64,000 nt of DNA, taken from the NCBI GenBank assembly GCA_022570795.1, contig JAKUDP010000028.1, forward strand, positions 124,001 through 188,000, in the 5' to 3' direction. The DNA is from Sphaerulina vaccinii (Eukaryota > Ascomycota > Dothideomycetes > Mycosphaerellales > Mycosphaerellaceae). The position numbers were made by a program, and so were the translations under genes. The notes below the pieces were generated by a model, which was not told where the DNA came from, searched no databases, and worked only from the letters and a program-made list of their open reading frames with translations. This document shows, piece by piece, positions 62,801-64,000 of the stretch; position 1 is the first letter of the stretch, and each line of letters begins with the position of its first letter.

Positions 62801-64000
62801 CGATCTTGTCCGAGCCGCTTAGTGACGAGTGATCGACACGGCTACGGCCGCTATGCATGTCAAAAAACGTGGGTCCGAAGGCCGGAGAAACTGCTGCAAG
62901 CACAACAGCACCATGGGTCCATTGATCATGAGGATACCAAGACCCATCGTGGTCGGACGTCTTGCATGAAAACAGCACTCACGCCGAACAGAACAGCGTA
63001 AGGCCTGTCACTTGTTTTCTGCCGCTGAATGATGGTTATTCTCATGATCTGTGCTGCGAAAAGGAGCAGCTTGTTGATGATCAAATGGATGCCGCTGCAG
63101 CGGCGCTGTGCCACCTAGCGTAGAGGCTGCTTTTTCGTATCGGTCCCGAGTCCTTGTTGCTGTGCCGGCGTGATGAATAATACTTGGGAATGAGAGAAGG
63201 TGTTTCGTATGTGGTCCCTTCCACACACTGTTCGGCGCAAGTACTTCTTTCGTGGCCATGAATACAGGCGCGCTGGAATGCCCTTGTTCCTAGCAGAAAT
63301 CATGCTGGGAAGGCATACGGTGACGCCTCAGCGATCTGTGATGTGCATGGCGACGCCGCATCATCTGCACGCACACGGCACACTCGTATGTGTGGTGGAG
63401 GAGGTGGAGGTAAATCTCACTTTGTTGCTGCAGGTGATAGGCTGAACTCACGCAGTTCCCAGAAGCCTCGCTTAGGCATTGTTGGTAAATCTGTCGATCC
63501 GCATCGCTTGCCAGGTGGTTACCGCTCCGTGACAAGCCACACCTCAAACGCTGCCCAGGTGGATCAGCTTTGCGCCTATATTGCTTGACCCGCATTGTCG
63601 GCTCTGCCAACGACGTGTCCACGAGTACAGTACGCATGGCAGCCACCAGATGCAGGAATCACATTCTTGTCGCGTCGCATCTGCTGCGACAGGCTCCTCC
63701 TGCATCCCCGCCAAAAGCACAGCATATCCCCTTGGAATGGTCACACTGTCGCATGGCACGGCAGGAGAAATGACGAGCCGCACGACGAACGCCTGAGATC
63801 TCGACGGGCCGCACTCTGTCTGTTCGCTAGCGGCACAGGCCAACAAAGCGGCGTATTCGACAGCGAATCCGATGCTGAAGGAATCGCCTTGCATCCTCGC
63901 AGAGCACGCGGCGATGATCTGTGAAGCGATGAAAGGATGTCCGGGGTGTGAAAGTCAACATCGCGTGTGTCCAATGATCTGGATAAATGCGATCAGATTT

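Larger units (their letters stand above)
56559..64000. other. Gene-poor, repeat-bearing right end
   Basis: 7.4 kb without a supportable protein gene. It contains the 26-bp duplication at 56685-56736 and the cassette array at 56904-59885 (separate entries). From 60 to 64 kb all frames on both strands are short (116 residues at most) and I found no domain, tRNA, terminal inverted repeat or transposase remnant. A 40-codon frame at 60290-60412 begins like a signal peptide; see findings. Confidence 0.5.

Overview
The window is nuclear DNA of a filamentous ascomycete (Pezizomycotina; a Dothideomycete is my best guess, from family resemblance only). The genes carry short introns, mostly 45-90 nt, with GTRNGT-like donors, CTGAC/CTAAC branch sites and YAG acceptors. 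The proteins (AflR-type regulator, phenol-hydroxylase-type monooxygenase, Fpr2, Srs2, Nog2, Sem1) are typical of that group. I rebuilt exons by hand; for complete genes the joined exons give a whole number of codons.

Positions 1-15.35 kb look like one flank of an aromatic-polyketide gene cluster cut by the left edge. It holds a GRE2-like reductase (5' partial), a bZIP factor, an AflR-like Zn2Cys6 regulator, a BBE-type FAD oxidase, a DUF1772/anthrone-oxygenase-like membrane protein, an MFS exporter and a phenol-hydroxylase-type FAD monooxygenase. The set recalls cercosporin and aflatoxin/dothistromin clusters. No polyketide synthase is present here; it would have to lie left of position 1 or elsewhere.

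Positions 15.5-56.6 kb are mainly ordinary chromosome: AP180/CALM endocytic adaptor, BAHD acyltransferase, two Myb-like proteins, a mitochondrial-type CDF metal transporter, an acetate-permease-family protein, an F-box-like protein, an Mpv17/PMP22 protein, phosphoglycerate kinase, Sem1, an asparagine-synthetase-like protein, a His-rich protein of unknown function, two small proteins, a glycine-zipper protein, a DUF7587-like protein, Nog2, Srs2 helicase and a secretory FKBP. Gene-free stretches lie at 22.2-25.5, 28.5-30.4 and 43.9-46.3 kb.

Positions 56.6-64 kb contain no gene I can support. The striking structure there (56.90-59.89 kb) is a head-to-tail array of about 12 diverged cassettes. 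Read on the minus strand, each starts with a conserved block of about 58 nt containing a tRNA A-box-like sequence and ends 138-159 nt later at a T-tract (CGATTGTTTTG). Two further cassettes with the same geometry lie 27 kb away at 29.26-29.64 kb. I cannot assign this array to a known element; it is the best candidate for something new in the window.
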